Positions 8,819-18,025 of a stretch of DNA of 64,000 nucleotides are shown one piece after another. Numbering within the stretch: position 1 is the stretch's first letter; each line of letters begins with the position of its first letter. The notes beneath the pieces were generated by a model, which made no database searches, was not told where the DNA came from, and saw only the letters and a list, made by a program, of their open reading frames with translations. Both the position numbers and the translations under genes were made by a program. Origin of the DNA: Alkalibacterium subtropicum (GTDB lineage Bacteria; Bacillota; Bacilli; Lactobacillales; Carnobacteriaceae_A); the NCBI RefSeq assembly GCF_900112455.1, contig NZ_FOLT01000004.1:1-64000 (forward strand), written 5' to 3'.

Positions 8819-9572
8819 CCAATGTATCGATCACGTATGTCGGCTGGATTTCCTGATACTCAAGATCTTCTCTTTTCGTAAACCCTGTGAGCACAAGCAG
8901 CGTATCGATGCGACTGTTTATTCCCGCCATAATATCCGTTTCATAATTGTCCCCTACCATGAGCACTTCTCTCTCTGAAAGATTCAGTTTATCCAACGCT
9001 GAAGCCATCATGATTTCTTCAGGTTTTCCAACAAATACAGGTTTGATCTTAGATGCTTTTTCAATCATAGCTATCACAGCCCCTGCCCCAGGACTCATGC
9101 CTCGTTCAGTTGGGATATTCGTATCTTTATTCGTCGCAACGAAGGTCGCCCCTTTTTGAATAGCCAGACTGGCGATTTCACACTTATCATAGGTCAGATA
9201 CCTGTCGAGCCCGACAACGACATGATCGATGTCCTTATCTACAAGTTCGCAGCCGGCGTCAGTCAGAGCCTGCTTCAATCCGTTTTCTCCTACCACGTAG
9301 ACACGGTTCCCTTTCAGCGCTTTAACATAATCGGCTGTGGCAAGAGCACTTGTGTATATGTCCTCCGCTTTTGCAGGTATATTGAATGTTTTGTTTAATC
9401 TATCCGCCACTTCTTGAGGAGTGCTTGTCGAATTATTAGTGAGAAACAGATATGGGATCTTACTGTTTTTCAGTTTTTTTACAAAATATGGGGCTTCTTG
9501 TATTGGTTCTGTTCCTCTGTACATTGTGCCGTCGAGATCTATAAAATAACCTCGGTAATTTTTAACATGCAT
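8787..9572 (-). CDS. yutF: TIGR01457 family HAD-type phosphatase (YutF)
   Basis: A 261-residue HAD-superfamily phosphatase of the NagD/YutF type, acting on small phosphorylated metabolites. Motif I is GYFIDLDGTMYRG (nucleophile Asp and acid/base Asp), motif II FLTNNST, motif III the lysine in PVFVGKPEEIMM, and motif IV MVGDNYETDI. The start at 9572 follows AGGAG by 7 bases; the reading frame open upstream of it overlaps yutD. It is the middle gene of yutD - HAD - TIGR01906. Confidence 0.92.
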   Translation of the reverse strand: MHVKNYRGYFIDLDGTMYRGTEPIQEAPYFVKKLKNSKIPYLFLTNNSTSTPQEVADRLNKTFNIPAKAEDIYTSALATADYVKALKGNRVYVVGENGLKQALTDAGCELVDKDIDHVVVGLDRYLTYDKCEIASLAIQKGATFVATNKDTNIPTERGMSPGAGAVIAMIEKASKIKPVFVGKPEEIMMASALDKLNLSEREVLMVGDNYETDIMAGINSRIDTLLVLTGFTKREDLEYQEIQPTYVIDTLDEWGDERASH

Positions 9573-9582
9573 GATATGACTC

Positions 9583-10251
9583 CTAATCTTTCTTTTTTCT
9601 GATCTGGAAGCGGGTCTTTCCATTGTCACTTTTTACTTCTTTGACTTCTTCTTTTTTCTGATCGGAATCTTCTGTTCCATTCCTGTGCTTTTTTGTGAAT
9701 GAACGTTTCCCTTTAGAACTGGAAGCCGTCGTTGCCTTTTTATCTGATTTTTTTGGAGATTGAGACGCTTTCTTTTTCTTATAAGGTTTCTTCTTGTTTC
9801 GAGGCTTCCCGGTTTTATTCTGCGCCTTCGGCTTGCTGCCGGAATCATATTGACGATTGGTGTGTTTTTTATTTGGTTCCATATTTTCCAGTACAAAATA
9901 GGCACATCCAAAACTGCAGTATTCCAGCAGGTAATCTTCCAGATAAGAGATACGCATGTCGATAGGGATCTTCTTTACATCATCCTTATAAAAACCTCTT
10001 AACCTCAGTTTTCCATAGGACATGTCCCCTACGATATAATCATACTTTTCCAGAAAATCACTGTATCTTTCTTCCAGCAATTCCAGATCCAGAGCTTCTC
10101 GATAATTCTTTTCAATTCTATACTTATCGCCTTTAATGGTGATATGGTCAGAATCAATTTTTTTTACGGTTTTATCTTCCGGATTGATCACTTTATCCAG
10201 TGCATCAGCAGAGATTTCGGGTTGTTTATCTTTGTTGTCTTGATTACTCAC
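9583..10251 (-). CDS. yutD: YutD family protein with long lysine-rich tail
   Basis: A 222-residue protein. Residues about 37-125 form the YutD (DUF1027) domain, with YNY-type acidic/aromatic motifs such as YDYIVGDMSYGKLRLRGFY and the cysteine-containing LEYCSFGCAYF. From about residue 130 the chain is disordered and very basic (KPRNKKKPYKKKKASQ), a feature of lactobacillar versions that suggests nucleic-acid or ribosome contact. It starts with GTG behind AAAGGAAAG. First gene of a three-gene operon. Function unknown. Confidence 0.85.
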   Translation of the reverse strand: MSNQDNKDKQPEISADALDKVINPEDKTVKKIDSDHITIKGDKYRIEKNYREALDLELLEERYSDFLEKYDYIVGDMSYGKLRLRGFYKDDVKKIPIDMRISYLEDYLLEYCSFGCAYFVLENMEPNKKHTNRQYDSGSKPKAQNKTGKPRNKKKPYKKKKASQSPKKSDKKATTASSSKGKRSFTKKHRNGTEDSDQKKEEVKEVKSDNGKTRFQIRKKKD

Positions 10252-10314
10252 ATGTATTCTTTCCTTTCAAAGCTGTTAGAGTCCATTAGGCTCTACATCT
10301 GTTATTAGCTTCTC

Positions 10315-10343
10315 ATAGTATCTCCGTTCATTTTAACATACAA
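10315..10343 (-). promoter_or_regulatory. Likely promoter of the yutD operon
   Basis: TTGTAT, 17 bases, TACTAT on the minus strand, about 65 bases before the GTG start. Confidence 0.42.
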
Positions 10344-10398
10344 TCACAGTACGCATAGTATCAATTTTATAATCCCTTATTTTTCTGCTTCCATGGAA

Positions 10399-10427
10399 TT
10401 GACAACCGTCTCTTCTTCTTCTAAAGT
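10399..10427 (+). promoter_or_regulatory. Promoter of the RNase H gene
   Basis: A consensus TTGACA, 17 bases, then TAAAGT, ending 35 bases before the start codon. Confidence 0.62.
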
Positions 10428-10461
10428 AATATAAGAAATCTTTATTACCAAAGGAGAAGTT

Positions 10462-11058
10462 ATGCCGAAAAAATATTATGCAGTAAGAAAAGGGCGTAAA
10501 CCAGGTATTTATTCTACTTGGCCGGAAGCACAAAAACAAGTATCAGGATATCCGAGCGCTCAGTTCAAATCTTTTCAGACACAAGACGAAGCACAGGCTT
10601 ACATAAACAATGCAGCGGGAAAAAACAGCATTGCCGGTCCAGATTCACTTATCGCCTATGTAGACGGGTCTTTCAACAAGCGAACGAAAACCTATAGTTA
10701 CGGTGTGGTTCTGCTGATAAACGATACTGTGCTGGCAGAACTGAGTAATTCGGCCAAAGATCCTAAATATGCAGAAAGCTTCCAGATAGCCGGAGAGTGC
10801 TTTGGTGCACTCAACGCTATAAGGTGGGCAATAGAAAACAATTATAAAGACATCACTATCTACTATGACTATCTGGGCATCGAAATGTGGGCAACCGGTC
10901 AATGGAAAGCAAATAAAACTGTATCTCAGGATTACATCAAGTTTTTCCAGGCTTATCAGAAAAAGATAAATGTTTCATTTGTAAAAGTAAAAGCTCATAC
11001 AGGCGTGCTCTACAACGAACGAGCTGATGAGCTGGCCAAGCAGGCACTCACTGCCTGA
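10462..11058 (+). CDS. Ribonuclease H with N-terminal hybrid-binding domain
   Basis: A 198-residue type 1 RNase H that would cut the RNA strand of RNA-DNA hybrids. Residues 1-50 (KKYYAVRKGRKPGIYSTW...YPSAQFKSF) form the caulimovirus/RNase H1 hybrid-binding domain. The catalytic acidic residues are visible: Asp in AYVDGSF, Glu in FQIAGECFGAL, Asp in YYDYLGIEMW, and the final Asp in NERADELAKQAL, preceded by the VKAHTG histidine loop. The gene stands alone, with its own promoter and a bidirectional terminator. Confidence 0.93.
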   Translation: MPKKYYAVRKGRKPGIYSTWPEAQKQVSGYPSAQFKSFQTQDEAQAYINNAAGKNSIAGPDSLIAYVDGSFNKRTKTYSYGVVLLINDTVLAELSNSAKDPKYAESFQIAGECFGALNAIRWAIENNYKDITIYYDYLGIEMWATGQWKANKTVSQDYIKFFQAYQKKINVSFVKVKAHTGVLYNERADELAKQALTA

Positions 11059-11066
11059 CCAGACAT

Positions 11067-11108
11067 AAAAACGAGGTATCCTCTTTATAGTGAGGATACC
11101 TCGTTTTA
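11067..11108. terminator. Bidirectional terminator, RNase H / aldo-keto reductase
   Basis: AAAACGAGGTATCCTC forms a perfect 16-bp stem with an 8-base loop, and A/T tails lie on both sides between convergent genes. Confidence 0.87.
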
Positions 11109-11121
11109 TTTACTTCAGTGA

Positions 11122-11928
11122 TTATAACTGAGTAATTCTTTTCATGTCCTCATCAGATAGCAGAAAGTCGAGACTCTCCAGATTCGCTTTCTGATTTTCA
11201 GGGTCATGAGATTTCGGGATAACGACGATTCCCCGCTGAGTCTGATACCGCAGCAGGACCTGTGCCCAGGTTTTTCCGTACCCTTTCCCGATCTCACTTA
11301 GTGTTTCACGGTGCTTGTCTGTTGTTTTCATTGGCCCCCAAGCCTGTGGTCTGATGTCACGGTCAAGCATGAACTTGATCCACTCATTGTTCCACTCGGT
11401 AGGATTGGACTTGATCTGATTCACAGCCGGCTTGATGGTCGCAAACTCGCCCAGTTTTTCCAGGTCTTCATTGGAAAAATTAGACACGCCGATGGTTCGG
11501 ATTTTTCCTTTTGCTACGAATTCTTCCAAAACTTCCCAAGTCAATTTCAGTTTATCCTCATCTTCGATCGGTTTATGAATAAGGTACAGATCAATATAGT
11601 CTGTCTGCAAATTCAGAAGACTCTGATCTAATGTCTTTCTCACTGTTTCTTTGTCTTTTACATACTCATCCTGAGGAGGAATCTTTGTGGTCAGGTAAAA
11701 CGCTTCACGCTCGATCCCGCTTTCTTTCACCGTTTTCCCTACCCCTGCTTCATTCCTGTAAGAGATGGCTGTGTCTATCAGACGATAGCCCATTTCTATA
11801 GCAGACTCCAACGCAGAAAAATCACCATTTAACTCGCCGTTATACTCATCATTCTCTTTTCCGTAAGTATTTGTTCCCGTACCTAAGCAAGGCATACTCA
11901 ACCCGTTGTTCAAGCGCACATATTCCAT
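11122..11928 (-). CDS. Aldo/keto reductase
   Basis: A 268-residue NADPH-dependent carbonyl reductase with the TIM-barrel AKR fold. The tetrad is present: Asp and Tyr in LIDTAISYRNEAGVG, Lys in TTKIPP, His in LIHKP. The cofactor end is IVVIPKSHDPEN, the usual AKR phosphate-binding loop. I use the ATG at 11928, which follows GGAGAG; the longer open frame lacks a ribosome site. The gene is monocistronic. Its carbonyl substrate is unknown. Confidence 0.9.
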   Translation of the reverse strand: MEYVRLNNGLSMPCLGTGTNTYGKENDEYNGELNGDFSALESAIEMGYRLIDTAISYRNEAGVGKTVKESGIEREAFYLTTKIPPQDEYVKDKETVRKTLDQSLLNLQTDYIDLYLIHKPIEDEDKLKLTWEVLEEFVAKGKIRTIGVSNFSNEDLEKLGEFATIKPAVNQIKSNPTEWNNEWIKFMLDRDIRPQAWGPMKTTDKHRETLSEIGKGYGKTWAQVLLRYQTQRGIVVIPKSHDPENQKANLESLDFLLSDEDMKRITQL

Positions 11929-11999
11929 ATTATCTCTCCTTCTTAAGATATAGACATTTTTCAAGTATAACAGTTGCAAGATGTCTATTTCCAGTTCAT

Positions 12000-12224
12000 T
12001 CAGACATCGATCTCGGACAGCACTTTTTTCAGCTGAGCCAGTTCGTCATTGTTAAAAGTAAGTCCCTTGCTCATTTTTGTGTGATCGGGACTCCATTCTC
12101 TGATGTCAAATTTCGGTGGACGGTTGTTCCAGCTCACTAAATTCAGCTCTTTCTTCCATCCCTTGGGTGTCTCAGACAGTACAGCAAGATGTTCGACTAC
12201 TTCGTATGAGATTTTATTCATCAT
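12000..12224 (-). CDS. PC4/YdbC-like single-stranded nucleic-acid-binding protein
   Basis: A 74-residue protein of the YdbC family, relatives of the eukaryotic coactivator PC4, which bind single-stranded DNA as dimers. The beta-sheet face is visible as ISYEVVEHLAVLS then KELNLVSWNNRPPKFDIREWSP, followed by one helix (NDELAQLKKVLSEI). It overlaps the end of hisJ by 11 bases; two adjacent ATG codons could serve as start. Co-expressed with hisJ, but no functional link is evident. Confidence 0.82.
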   Translation of the reverse strand: MMNKISYEVVEHLAVLSETPKGWKKELNLVSWNNRPPKFDIREWSPDHTKMSKGLTFNNDELAQLKKVLSEIDV

Positions 12225-12999
12225 TCATTCCCCTTTCAAAATATCTGCCAGTATCTTTTGCTTCATGGGCATCCGATCCATAGATGAGCCTGATGCCTTT
12301 TTCTACAGCCCGTTTAACGAGGGCTTCGTCAGGATAGGTCTTTTTATAGAAGGGTTTGTCTAATCCTGCAAAGTTATAATCCAGATCATACCTGTTATGT
12401 TTTACCTGTTCCAGTATACCTTCCCAGTTGACTATATCTTGATGGTCATGAGCCTCACTAAATTTATTGATCAGAGTGATATGGCCGATCCTTTTTGGGG
12501 TCCATTTACCGAAAGGCACCGATAAAGCCTTCAGTAGTGTTTCTTCATATAATTGGGCTAGTTTTTCATAACCGGTATCATTCATTTTTTTCAGGAATTC
12601 ATCTTTTCCATAATCGATACAGAAATAGTCCTCTTCAGACATCTTCAGAAAATGAACACTGAGTAGTGAGTGCGGCACCGTTTCAGGATAGCGCTGCAAG
12701 AAGGTTTTCGTTGCTTCTTCCTTCCCTTCGATATAATCGATCTCGAATCCGGTATTTATGGTGATTTGCTCAGCGTATTTTTCTTTCAGTTCTTTTCCCC
12801 TTTTCAAGTAGACTTCAACATCTTCAGATCGCATGGCACTGTCTTTCAAAGGGGTGGTGTCTTCTATTGGAAGCGGCGCATGCTCAGTAAACGTCAGCTG
12901 GTTCAGCCCTTTGCTGATGGCTGTTTTTACATATGCCTCCATTTCATCATCACTTCCGTGAGGGCAGAAATGAGTATGGACATGATTATCTGCTGTCAT
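12214..12999 (-). CDS. hisJ: Histidinol-phosphatase, PHP family
   Basis: A 261-residue PHP-domain phosphatase that converts L-histidinol phosphate to L-histidinol, the eighth step of histidine synthesis. The metal ligands are visible as DNHVHTHFCPHG at the N terminus, FTEHAP, and the late YGSDAHEAKDTG. AGGAGG precedes the ATG. The gene is divergent from the hisZGDCBHAFIE operon, which carries no phosphatase of its own because its HisB is monofunctional, so HisJ completes the pathway. Confidence 0.93.
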   Translation of the reverse strand: MTADNHVHTHFCPHGSDDEMEAYVKTAISKGLNQLTFTEHAPLPIEDTTPLKDSAMRSEDVEVYLKRGKELKEKYAEQITINTGFEIDYIEGKEEATKTFLQRYPETVPHSLLSVHFLKMSEEDYFCIDYGKDEFLKKMNDTGYEKLAQLYEETLLKALSVPFGKWTPKRIGHITLINKFSEAHDHQDIVNWEGILEQVKHNRYDLDYNFAGLDKPFYKKTYPDEALVKRAVEKGIRLIYGSDAHEAKDTGRYFERGMNDE

Positions 13000-13143
13000 A
13001 GGTTCCTCCTAGAAATAAACGGATTTGAAAACTTTCATAAGACGGTTATTTATGTTAAAATTTTTTAATCTATATGGTTTTATTTTATAAGCATAAAATC
13101 ATTGTATCAAAATAATAAATAAATGGAAATGAGGAGCTGCTTG

Positions 13144-14019
13144 ATGAGTCTAGAAAAGAATAATCAGTATTTATTAGAAAAAAAGCGTAAAGAAATGGAT
13201 TTTCTCCATCATTTCCATTTATTGGGATACGATCTGCTGGATCTCTCTCTGCTGGAAGAGTTCGAATGGGATCGGCTTTCAGAAGACGATCTAAAAATGA
13301 TGAAATCCCGGCACACTTGGCAGACGGGGCATTCTCTGTTATCGCTGCGCAGTGACTGGACAGATGCCATCGTGCGTTACAGAAAAAAATATAAATTAAA
13401 AACTGATAAAATCGCTTATTCCGGCCCGGTCTTCCCTATGGACAAAGAGAAAATGCAATTTGGTATGGAAATATTTACAGAAGACATTGGAAAACAGATC
13501 GATACGATGAAGGAACTGATTCAGTACATCAAAGAAAACATGGCACTTTCTCTGAATGTTGCTGTCATCAGTCACTATTCTCTGCTCAAAAAACTGTTGT
13601 CAGAAAATGAACGGCAGGAGCCCGAGATCATGAGATATCTCGATGAACGCAACCTGGATGGATTGACCGAAAGACTGGGAGATTCTCACCCTGTCGTCAG
13701 GCTCATGAGTCAGCCCGTGCCTGAACAGCTGGATTATGCAAAAGCACACTATCCCGATTTAAGAAAACCTGTTGAAGAGATAAAACGCTGGCAGGATCAG
13801 CTCCAGAAAAACAGTATCCCAGTCGTCTACTGCGATCTGTTTTCAATACCGCCTCAGTCTTACTATAAAGGGATCTTTTTACAATTTTACACTGATCACG
13901 CCGTTGAACCTGTCGTGACTGGCGGGCAGTACTCCAGTCCCACTCGAGCTTTCGGCATGGCCATTAATTTATCCAGCTTATCATTAATGAAAAACATTGA
14001 GAGAGGAAAATTTTTGTGA
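13144..14019 (+). CDS. hisZ: ATP phosphoribosyltransferase regulatory subunit
   Basis: A 291-residue HisRS-like paralog that lacks tRNA-ligase function and forms the regulatory part of ATP phosphoribosyltransferase with short-form HisG. Class II-like fragments remain (RSDWTDAIVRY, AYSGPVFPM, and the C-terminal VEPVVTGGQYSSP). It is shorter and more diverged than typical HisZ (about 380 residues). The start follows GAGGAG by 7 bases. It overlaps hisG by 4 bases. The position directly before a 201-residue HisG supports the assignment more than the sequence itself does. Confidence 0.85.
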   Translation: MSLEKNNQYLLEKKRKEMDFLHHFHLLGYDLLDLSLLEEFEWDRLSEDDLKMMKSRHTWQTGHSLLSLRSDWTDAIVRYRKKYKLKTDKIAYSGPVFPMDKEKMQFGMEIFTEDIGKQIDTMKELIQYIKENMALSLNVAVISHYSLLKKLLSENERQEPEIMRYLDERNLDGLTERLGDSHPVVRLMSQPVPEQLDYAKAHYPDLRKPVEEIKRWQDQLQKNSIPVVYCDLFSIPPQSYYKGIFLQFYTDHAVEPVVTGGQYSSPTRAFGMAINLSSLSLMKNIERGKFL

Positions 14020-14621
14020 TAACCATAGCATTATCTAAAGGAAGACAATTAGAAGATTTCATATCATTTTTAAGACAGCAGAAATTAAGCCAGTGGTATA
14101 CCTCGCTTGAATCCATATCAAGAGAACTGTTAATAGAAACGGAAGATACCCGCTTCCTGTTAGTCAAGGGTGAAGATGTCCCTGTTTATGTCGAAGAAGG
14201 TGTCGCAGATCTGGGTATCACAGGAAGCGATGTCCTCTATGAACAGAGCCGAGAGATCAATAACTTGATGGATCTTCCTTTCGGTTACTGCCACTTTGCG
14301 CTGGCGGCGAAGTCCGAAAAGGAAGCGTATCCGATCGTTGCAACTAAATATGTCAAATATACACAGGACTATTTTGACTCCATCAGACAGCCCGTCAAGA
14401 TCATCCCCCTCAAGGGGTCTGTGGAGTTAGCCGCTACGATAGATATGGCTGATGCCATTATGGATATCGTTCAGACAGGAACCACTTTACGTGAAAATGG
14501 CCTGGAGGAACAAGTCTGTCTGGATAACATCAATGCCCGGCTTATTGCCAACAAACACGCATTCTTTTCCAAAAATGCAGAGATACAAGCCATCATAAAT
14601 CAATTGAAAGAGCGGGGTTAG
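14016..14621 (+). CDS. hisG: ATP phosphoribosyltransferase, short form
   Basis: First committed enzyme of histidine synthesis, joining ATP and PRPP. At 201 residues it is the short HisG that lacks the C-terminal regulatory domain and needs HisZ. Signatures: ITIALSKGRQLED at the N terminus, ADLGITGSDVLYE, and the PRPP loop IMDIVQTGTTLRENGL. It begins with GTG overlapping the hisZ stop, with GAGAGGA upstream. Confidence 0.96.
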   Translation: MITIALSKGRQLEDFISFLRQQKLSQWYTSLESISRELLIETEDTRFLLVKGEDVPVYVEEGVADLGITGSDVLYEQSREINNLMDLPFGYCHFALAAKSEKEAYPIVATKYVKYTQDYFDSIRQPVKIIPLKGSVELAATIDMADAIMDIVQTGTTLRENGLEEQVCLDNINARLIANKHAFFSKNAEIQAIINQLKERG

Positions 14622-14626
14622 AAGAT

Positions 14627-15877
14627 ATGTACACATTCGATTCATTCAAAGAAGTGATAGCTTCATCGAACAAAACAGATTGGGACAAACTGAAGCAGGT
14701 CATGACGATCATTCAAACGGTGCAGGAAAGCAAAGATCAGGCACTTTATGATTATTCTGAAACCTTTGATAACGTGAAGCTTGACACACTCGAAGTCATG
14801 CAGACTGATCTTGAGTCAGCCTACCATGACATCGAAGATGATTTGAGAGCCGCTTTGGAATTGGCTTATAAAAACATCTGGGATTATCAACAATCTATAA
14901 AAATCTCAGACGGTGAGGCCTCAGAACTGTATCAGAAAGTTCATCCACTGAACCGCGTCGGTGTCTATGTCCCAGGGGGAACGGCTCCCCTGGTTTCGAC
15001 CGTCTTAATGACGGCAGTTTTAGCAAAAGTTGCTGGCGTCAGCGAGATCGTTGTGACGACGCCTCCACAACAAAATGGTGTGAATCAGGCGATCCTTGCT
15101 GCATGCCATATAGCAAAAGTCGACCGTGTTTTTCAAGTCGGTGGCGCTCAGGCCATTGCCGCTTTGGCTTACGGTACAGAAACTGTCCCGGCCGTTGATA
15201 AAATCGCCGGTCCCGGCAATCAGTATGTTGCTTTAGCCAAAAAGATGGTCTACGGCGATGTCGGCATCGACTCTATTGCAGGACCAAGTGAGATCGTCAT
15301 CGTTGCTGATGACACAACGCGAGCTGATTTTGTTGCCTATGATCTACTGGCCCAAGCTGAACATGATGTGCTGGCACGCACGTTTCTGATCAGTGAGAGC
15401 AAAGAAAAAATCGAAGAAATACAACGAAAAGTGAACGAACTGGCCGGCGAACAGCCGCGTGCTGCCATCATAAAAACCAGTCTCAGAGATCACCATTACT
15501 CTGTCCACACGGTTGATAAAGCAGAAACGATCGACTGTGTGAATTTCATCGCCGGTGAACATGTATCCATTCAGACCAAAGATGCCAGCTCCTATATCGA
15601 TCAGATCAATACAGCCGGTGCCTTATTCATCGGGGACTGTTCACCGGAGGCTATCGGTGATTATATAGCAGGCCCCAGTCACGTTTTACCAACTGGCGGG
15701 ACCGCAAGATTCAGCAGCGGTCTGACGGTCAATGATTTCTTGCGGACCAACTCGATCATTGCACTGAAAAAAGAATCCTTTAAGAATATGGCACCAGGTG
15801 GTATGCGTCTGGCTCTGGAGGAATCACTGCAGGCTCATCACGATTCATTAGCCTGTCGAATGGAGGAAAATAAATGA
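14627..15877 (+). CDS. hisD: Histidinol dehydrogenase
   Basis: A 416-residue zinc enzyme that oxidises L-histidinol to L-histidine in two NAD+-dependent steps. Motifs include GVYVPGGTAPLVSTVLM, GGAQAIAALAYGTE, IDSIAGPSEIVI, the zinc-ligand region LLAQAEHDVLAR, and GPSHVLPTGGTARFSSGL. It starts 5 bases after hisG, the only gap in the operon, and overlaps hisC by 4 bases. Confidence 0.97.
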   Translation: MYTFDSFKEVIASSNKTDWDKLKQVMTIIQTVQESKDQALYDYSETFDNVKLDTLEVMQTDLESAYHDIEDDLRAALELAYKNIWDYQQSIKISDGEASELYQKVHPLNRVGVYVPGGTAPLVSTVLMTAVLAKVAGVSEIVVTTPPQQNGVNQAILAACHIAKVDRVFQVGGAQAIAALAYGTETVPAVDKIAGPGNQYVALAKKMVYGDVGIDSIAGPSEIVIVADDTTRADFVAYDLLAQAEHDVLARTFLISESKEKIEEIQRKVNELAGEQPRAAIIKTSLRDHHYSVHTVDKAETIDCVNFIAGEHVSIQTKDASSYIDQINTAGALFIGDCSPEAIGDYIAGPSHVLPTGGTARFSSGLTVNDFLRTNSIIALKKESFKNMAPGGMRLALEESLQAHHDSLACRMEENK

Positions 15878-16872
15878 TACGTTTAAACAAAAATGAAAGT
15901 CCCTACAGAGCACTCACTGAAGATGAAATCAGCGCACTTGCAATAGACACGCACTTTAATAAGTATGCGGACAATGAATACCAGAAGCTACAGGAAAGTT
16001 ATGCGGCCTATAACGGTCTGGATCCCCATCTAGTCTCTTTCGCAAACGGGTCAGACGAATGGATCCAAAAAGCAATGATCATATTAGGTGAAGGCCCAGC
16101 GCTGATTTTAGATCCTGATTTTGTCATGTATGAAGAATATGCGATGCAGTTCAAGCGTCCCCTTATCAAAGTGGATGCCAATGCAGACATGACCTTCGAC
16201 TATGACGAAGTCTTTCAGAAAATCAAAGAATACCGTCCTTCTGTGTTCATCTTTTCTCAGCCCAACAACCCGTTTGGAATGATGCATCCAGTCGAATTTA
16301 TTGAAAAAGCAGCTGCCTTGATGAAGGAAGTAAAAGGTTACCTGATCATCGATGAAGCCTATGCTGAATTTCTGGAAGGACTCCCCTCTTATCCTGAAGG
16401 GGACCATGTCATTCGCTTCCGAACCCTTTCTAAAGTTTACGGCTTAGCTGGTTTGAGAGTAGGTGTCGCTATGTCGACTGAAAAAACGATGACTGTATTG
16501 AATTCTATCGCCCATCCTTATCCGGTCAATACCTTTTCTTTAAATGTTGCCCACTATTTACTGAATCAGCCTCAGAGACTCACAGACTTTATTACATTGA
16601 ACCGAAATCTCGCAAAGGAACTGCACAGTCTTTTTAAGGAAGAAGCCGGAAAACATATCAACATACTGGAAAGCCATACTAACTTTTTATTCACATATGG
16701 ACAGAAAGCACTGGAATTAGGAAAATATGTACAAACGAACGGTTTCCAGCCAAGAATGTATCCTGAATCAGATCATCCGACACTAAAAGAAGCCGTAAGA
16801 TATTCAATAGCCACTACTGAAGAAATGGCAGAGCTTAGAAAAATCGTCAGAAAATGGAGTGACTCTCAATGA
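15874..16872 (+). CDS. hisC: Histidinol-phosphate aminotransferase
   Basis: A 332-residue PLP aminotransferase converting imidazole acetol phosphate and glutamate to histidinol phosphate. PLP lysine is K187 in TLSKVYGLAGLRVG; FSQPNNPFG and IIDEAYAEF are the ring and phosphate contacts, and the N-terminal IRLNKNESPY motif marks the HisC branch. It is a little shorter than typical HisC (about 350-360). Four-base overlaps at both ends imply coupled translation. Confidence 0.95.
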   Translation: MIRLNKNESPYRALTEDEISALAIDTHFNKYADNEYQKLQESYAAYNGLDPHLVSFANGSDEWIQKAMIILGEGPALILDPDFVMYEEYAMQFKRPLIKVDANADMTFDYDEVFQKIKEYRPSVFIFSQPNNPFGMMHPVEFIEKAAALMKEVKGYLIIDEAYAEFLEGLPSYPEGDHVIRFRTLSKVYGLAGLRVGVAMSTEKTMTVLNSIAHPYPVNTFSLNVAHYLLNQPQRLTDFITLNRNLAKELHSLFKEEAGKHINILESHTNFLFTYGQKALELGKYVQTNGFQPRMYPESDHPTLKEAVRYSIATTEEMAELRKIVRKWSDSQ

Positions 16873-17450
16873 CTGTAAACAAAGAACGAAACACAAAGGA
16901 AACCCGGATCAAACTGAGCCTGGATAAAGGGCTGTCAGAATCAACGATCGATACCGGTGTCGGATTTCTGAATCACATGCTGGACCTTTTTGCCTTTCAC
17001 GGTCACTATGTCCTGGACGTCACTGTTGATGGCGATACAGATGTGGATGATCACCATACCACTGAAGATATCGGCATCCTCCTCGGTCAGGCCATAGTCG
17101 AGTTGAATCAGGACAAATCCTCGATCAAACGCTACGGAACAGCTTATGTGCCGATGGATGAGACACTGGCACGGACGGTCGTCGATATCAGCGGCCGCCC
17201 CTATCTGCATTTCGAAGCAGATTTTTCCAGCCAGAAAGTGGGAACGTTTGATGTCCAGCTGGTCAAAGAATTTTTCTACGCCCTGACTATCCATGCTCGC
17301 CTGACCGTGCACATGGATCTGTTACGCGGGGGAAATACGCATCATGAAATCGAAGCTCTCTTTAAAGCTTTCGCACAGTCACTTAGAAAAGCGTCACAGA
17401 CTTCGGATATCAGGAGACTCCCATCTTCGAAAGGAGTTATTGAAGAATGA
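16869..17450 (+). CDS. hisB: Imidazoleglycerol-phosphate dehydratase
   Basis: A 193-residue monofunctional dehydratase that makes imidazole acetol phosphate. The manganese-binding histidine clusters are all visible: HMLDLFAFHG, DDHHTTEDIGI, HARLTVH, and NTHHEIEALFKAFA. No phosphatase domain is fused, which explains the separate hisJ. It overlaps both neighbours by 4 bases. Confidence 0.97.
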   Translation: MTVNKERNTKETRIKLSLDKGLSESTIDTGVGFLNHMLDLFAFHGHYVLDVTVDGDTDVDDHHTTEDIGILLGQAIVELNQDKSSIKRYGTAYVPMDETLARTVVDISGRPYLHFEADFSSQKVGTFDVQLVKEFFYALTIHARLTVHMDLLRGGNTHHEIEALFKAFAQSLRKASQTSDIRRLPSSKGVIEE

Positions 17451-18025
17451 TCGCTATTGTAGATTATGGTTTAGGCAATATTGCCAACTTGACAAACGCT
17501 TTGCATTATCTGGGCTATGATCCTGTTTTGACGCATAATGTCACTAAACTAAAGGAGGCTGACACGATCATTCTTCCTGGGGTCGGACACTTTAATGATG
17601 CGATGAACCGCTTGAAGGAACTCGATCTGCTGCCAGTGCTGAACGAATTAAAAAAAGAAAAACCCTTTATCGGTATCTGCCTTGGCATGCAACTCCTTTT
17701 CGAGCGCAGTGAAGAAGGAGATGCTGACGGGTTAGGATATCTTCCGGGTACTGTCAAAAAGATCACCGGGTCTCTTCCCGTTCCTCATCTGGGATGGAAC
17801 AAACTGGACTCTTCCCTCCCGTCTCTTCAGGGAGATGTCTACTTTATTCATTCATACAAGGTGCATACAGGAGAAAATGTCGTTGCGACAACAACTTACG
17901 GAGAGCCGGTCGTAGCTATCGTTCAGAAAGACAAGCTGATCGGCATACAGTTTCACCCGGAAAAAAGTGGTGATCAGGGTCTCCTCATTCTCGATCAGGC
18001 TTTGAAAGGTGGTTTTGAGTTATGA
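17447..18025 (+). CDS. hisH: Imidazole glycerol phosphate synthase, glutaminase subunit
   Basis: A 192-residue class I glutaminase that feeds ammonia to HisF. The triad is visible: Cys in IGICLGMQLLFE (about residue 80), and His and Glu in GIQFHPEKSG near the C terminus. The N terminus IAIVDYGLGNIANL is characteristic. It overlaps hisB and hisA by 4 bases each. Confidence 0.97.
   Translation: MIAIVDYGLGNIANLTNALHYLGYDPVLTHNVTKLKEADTIILPGVGHFNDAMNRLKELDLLPVLNELKKEKPFIGICLGMQLLFERSEEGDADGLGYLPGTVKKITGSLPVPHLGWNKLDSSLPSLQGDVYFIHSYKVHTGENVVATTTYGEPVVAIVQKDKLIGIQFHPEKSGDQGLLILDQALKGGFEL

Noticed and set aside
13000-13143. Possible T-box or attenuator before the histidine operon
   Set aside because: Only about 140 bases are available, and there is no GGTGGNACC T-box sequence, no His-rich leader peptide and no strong terminator.
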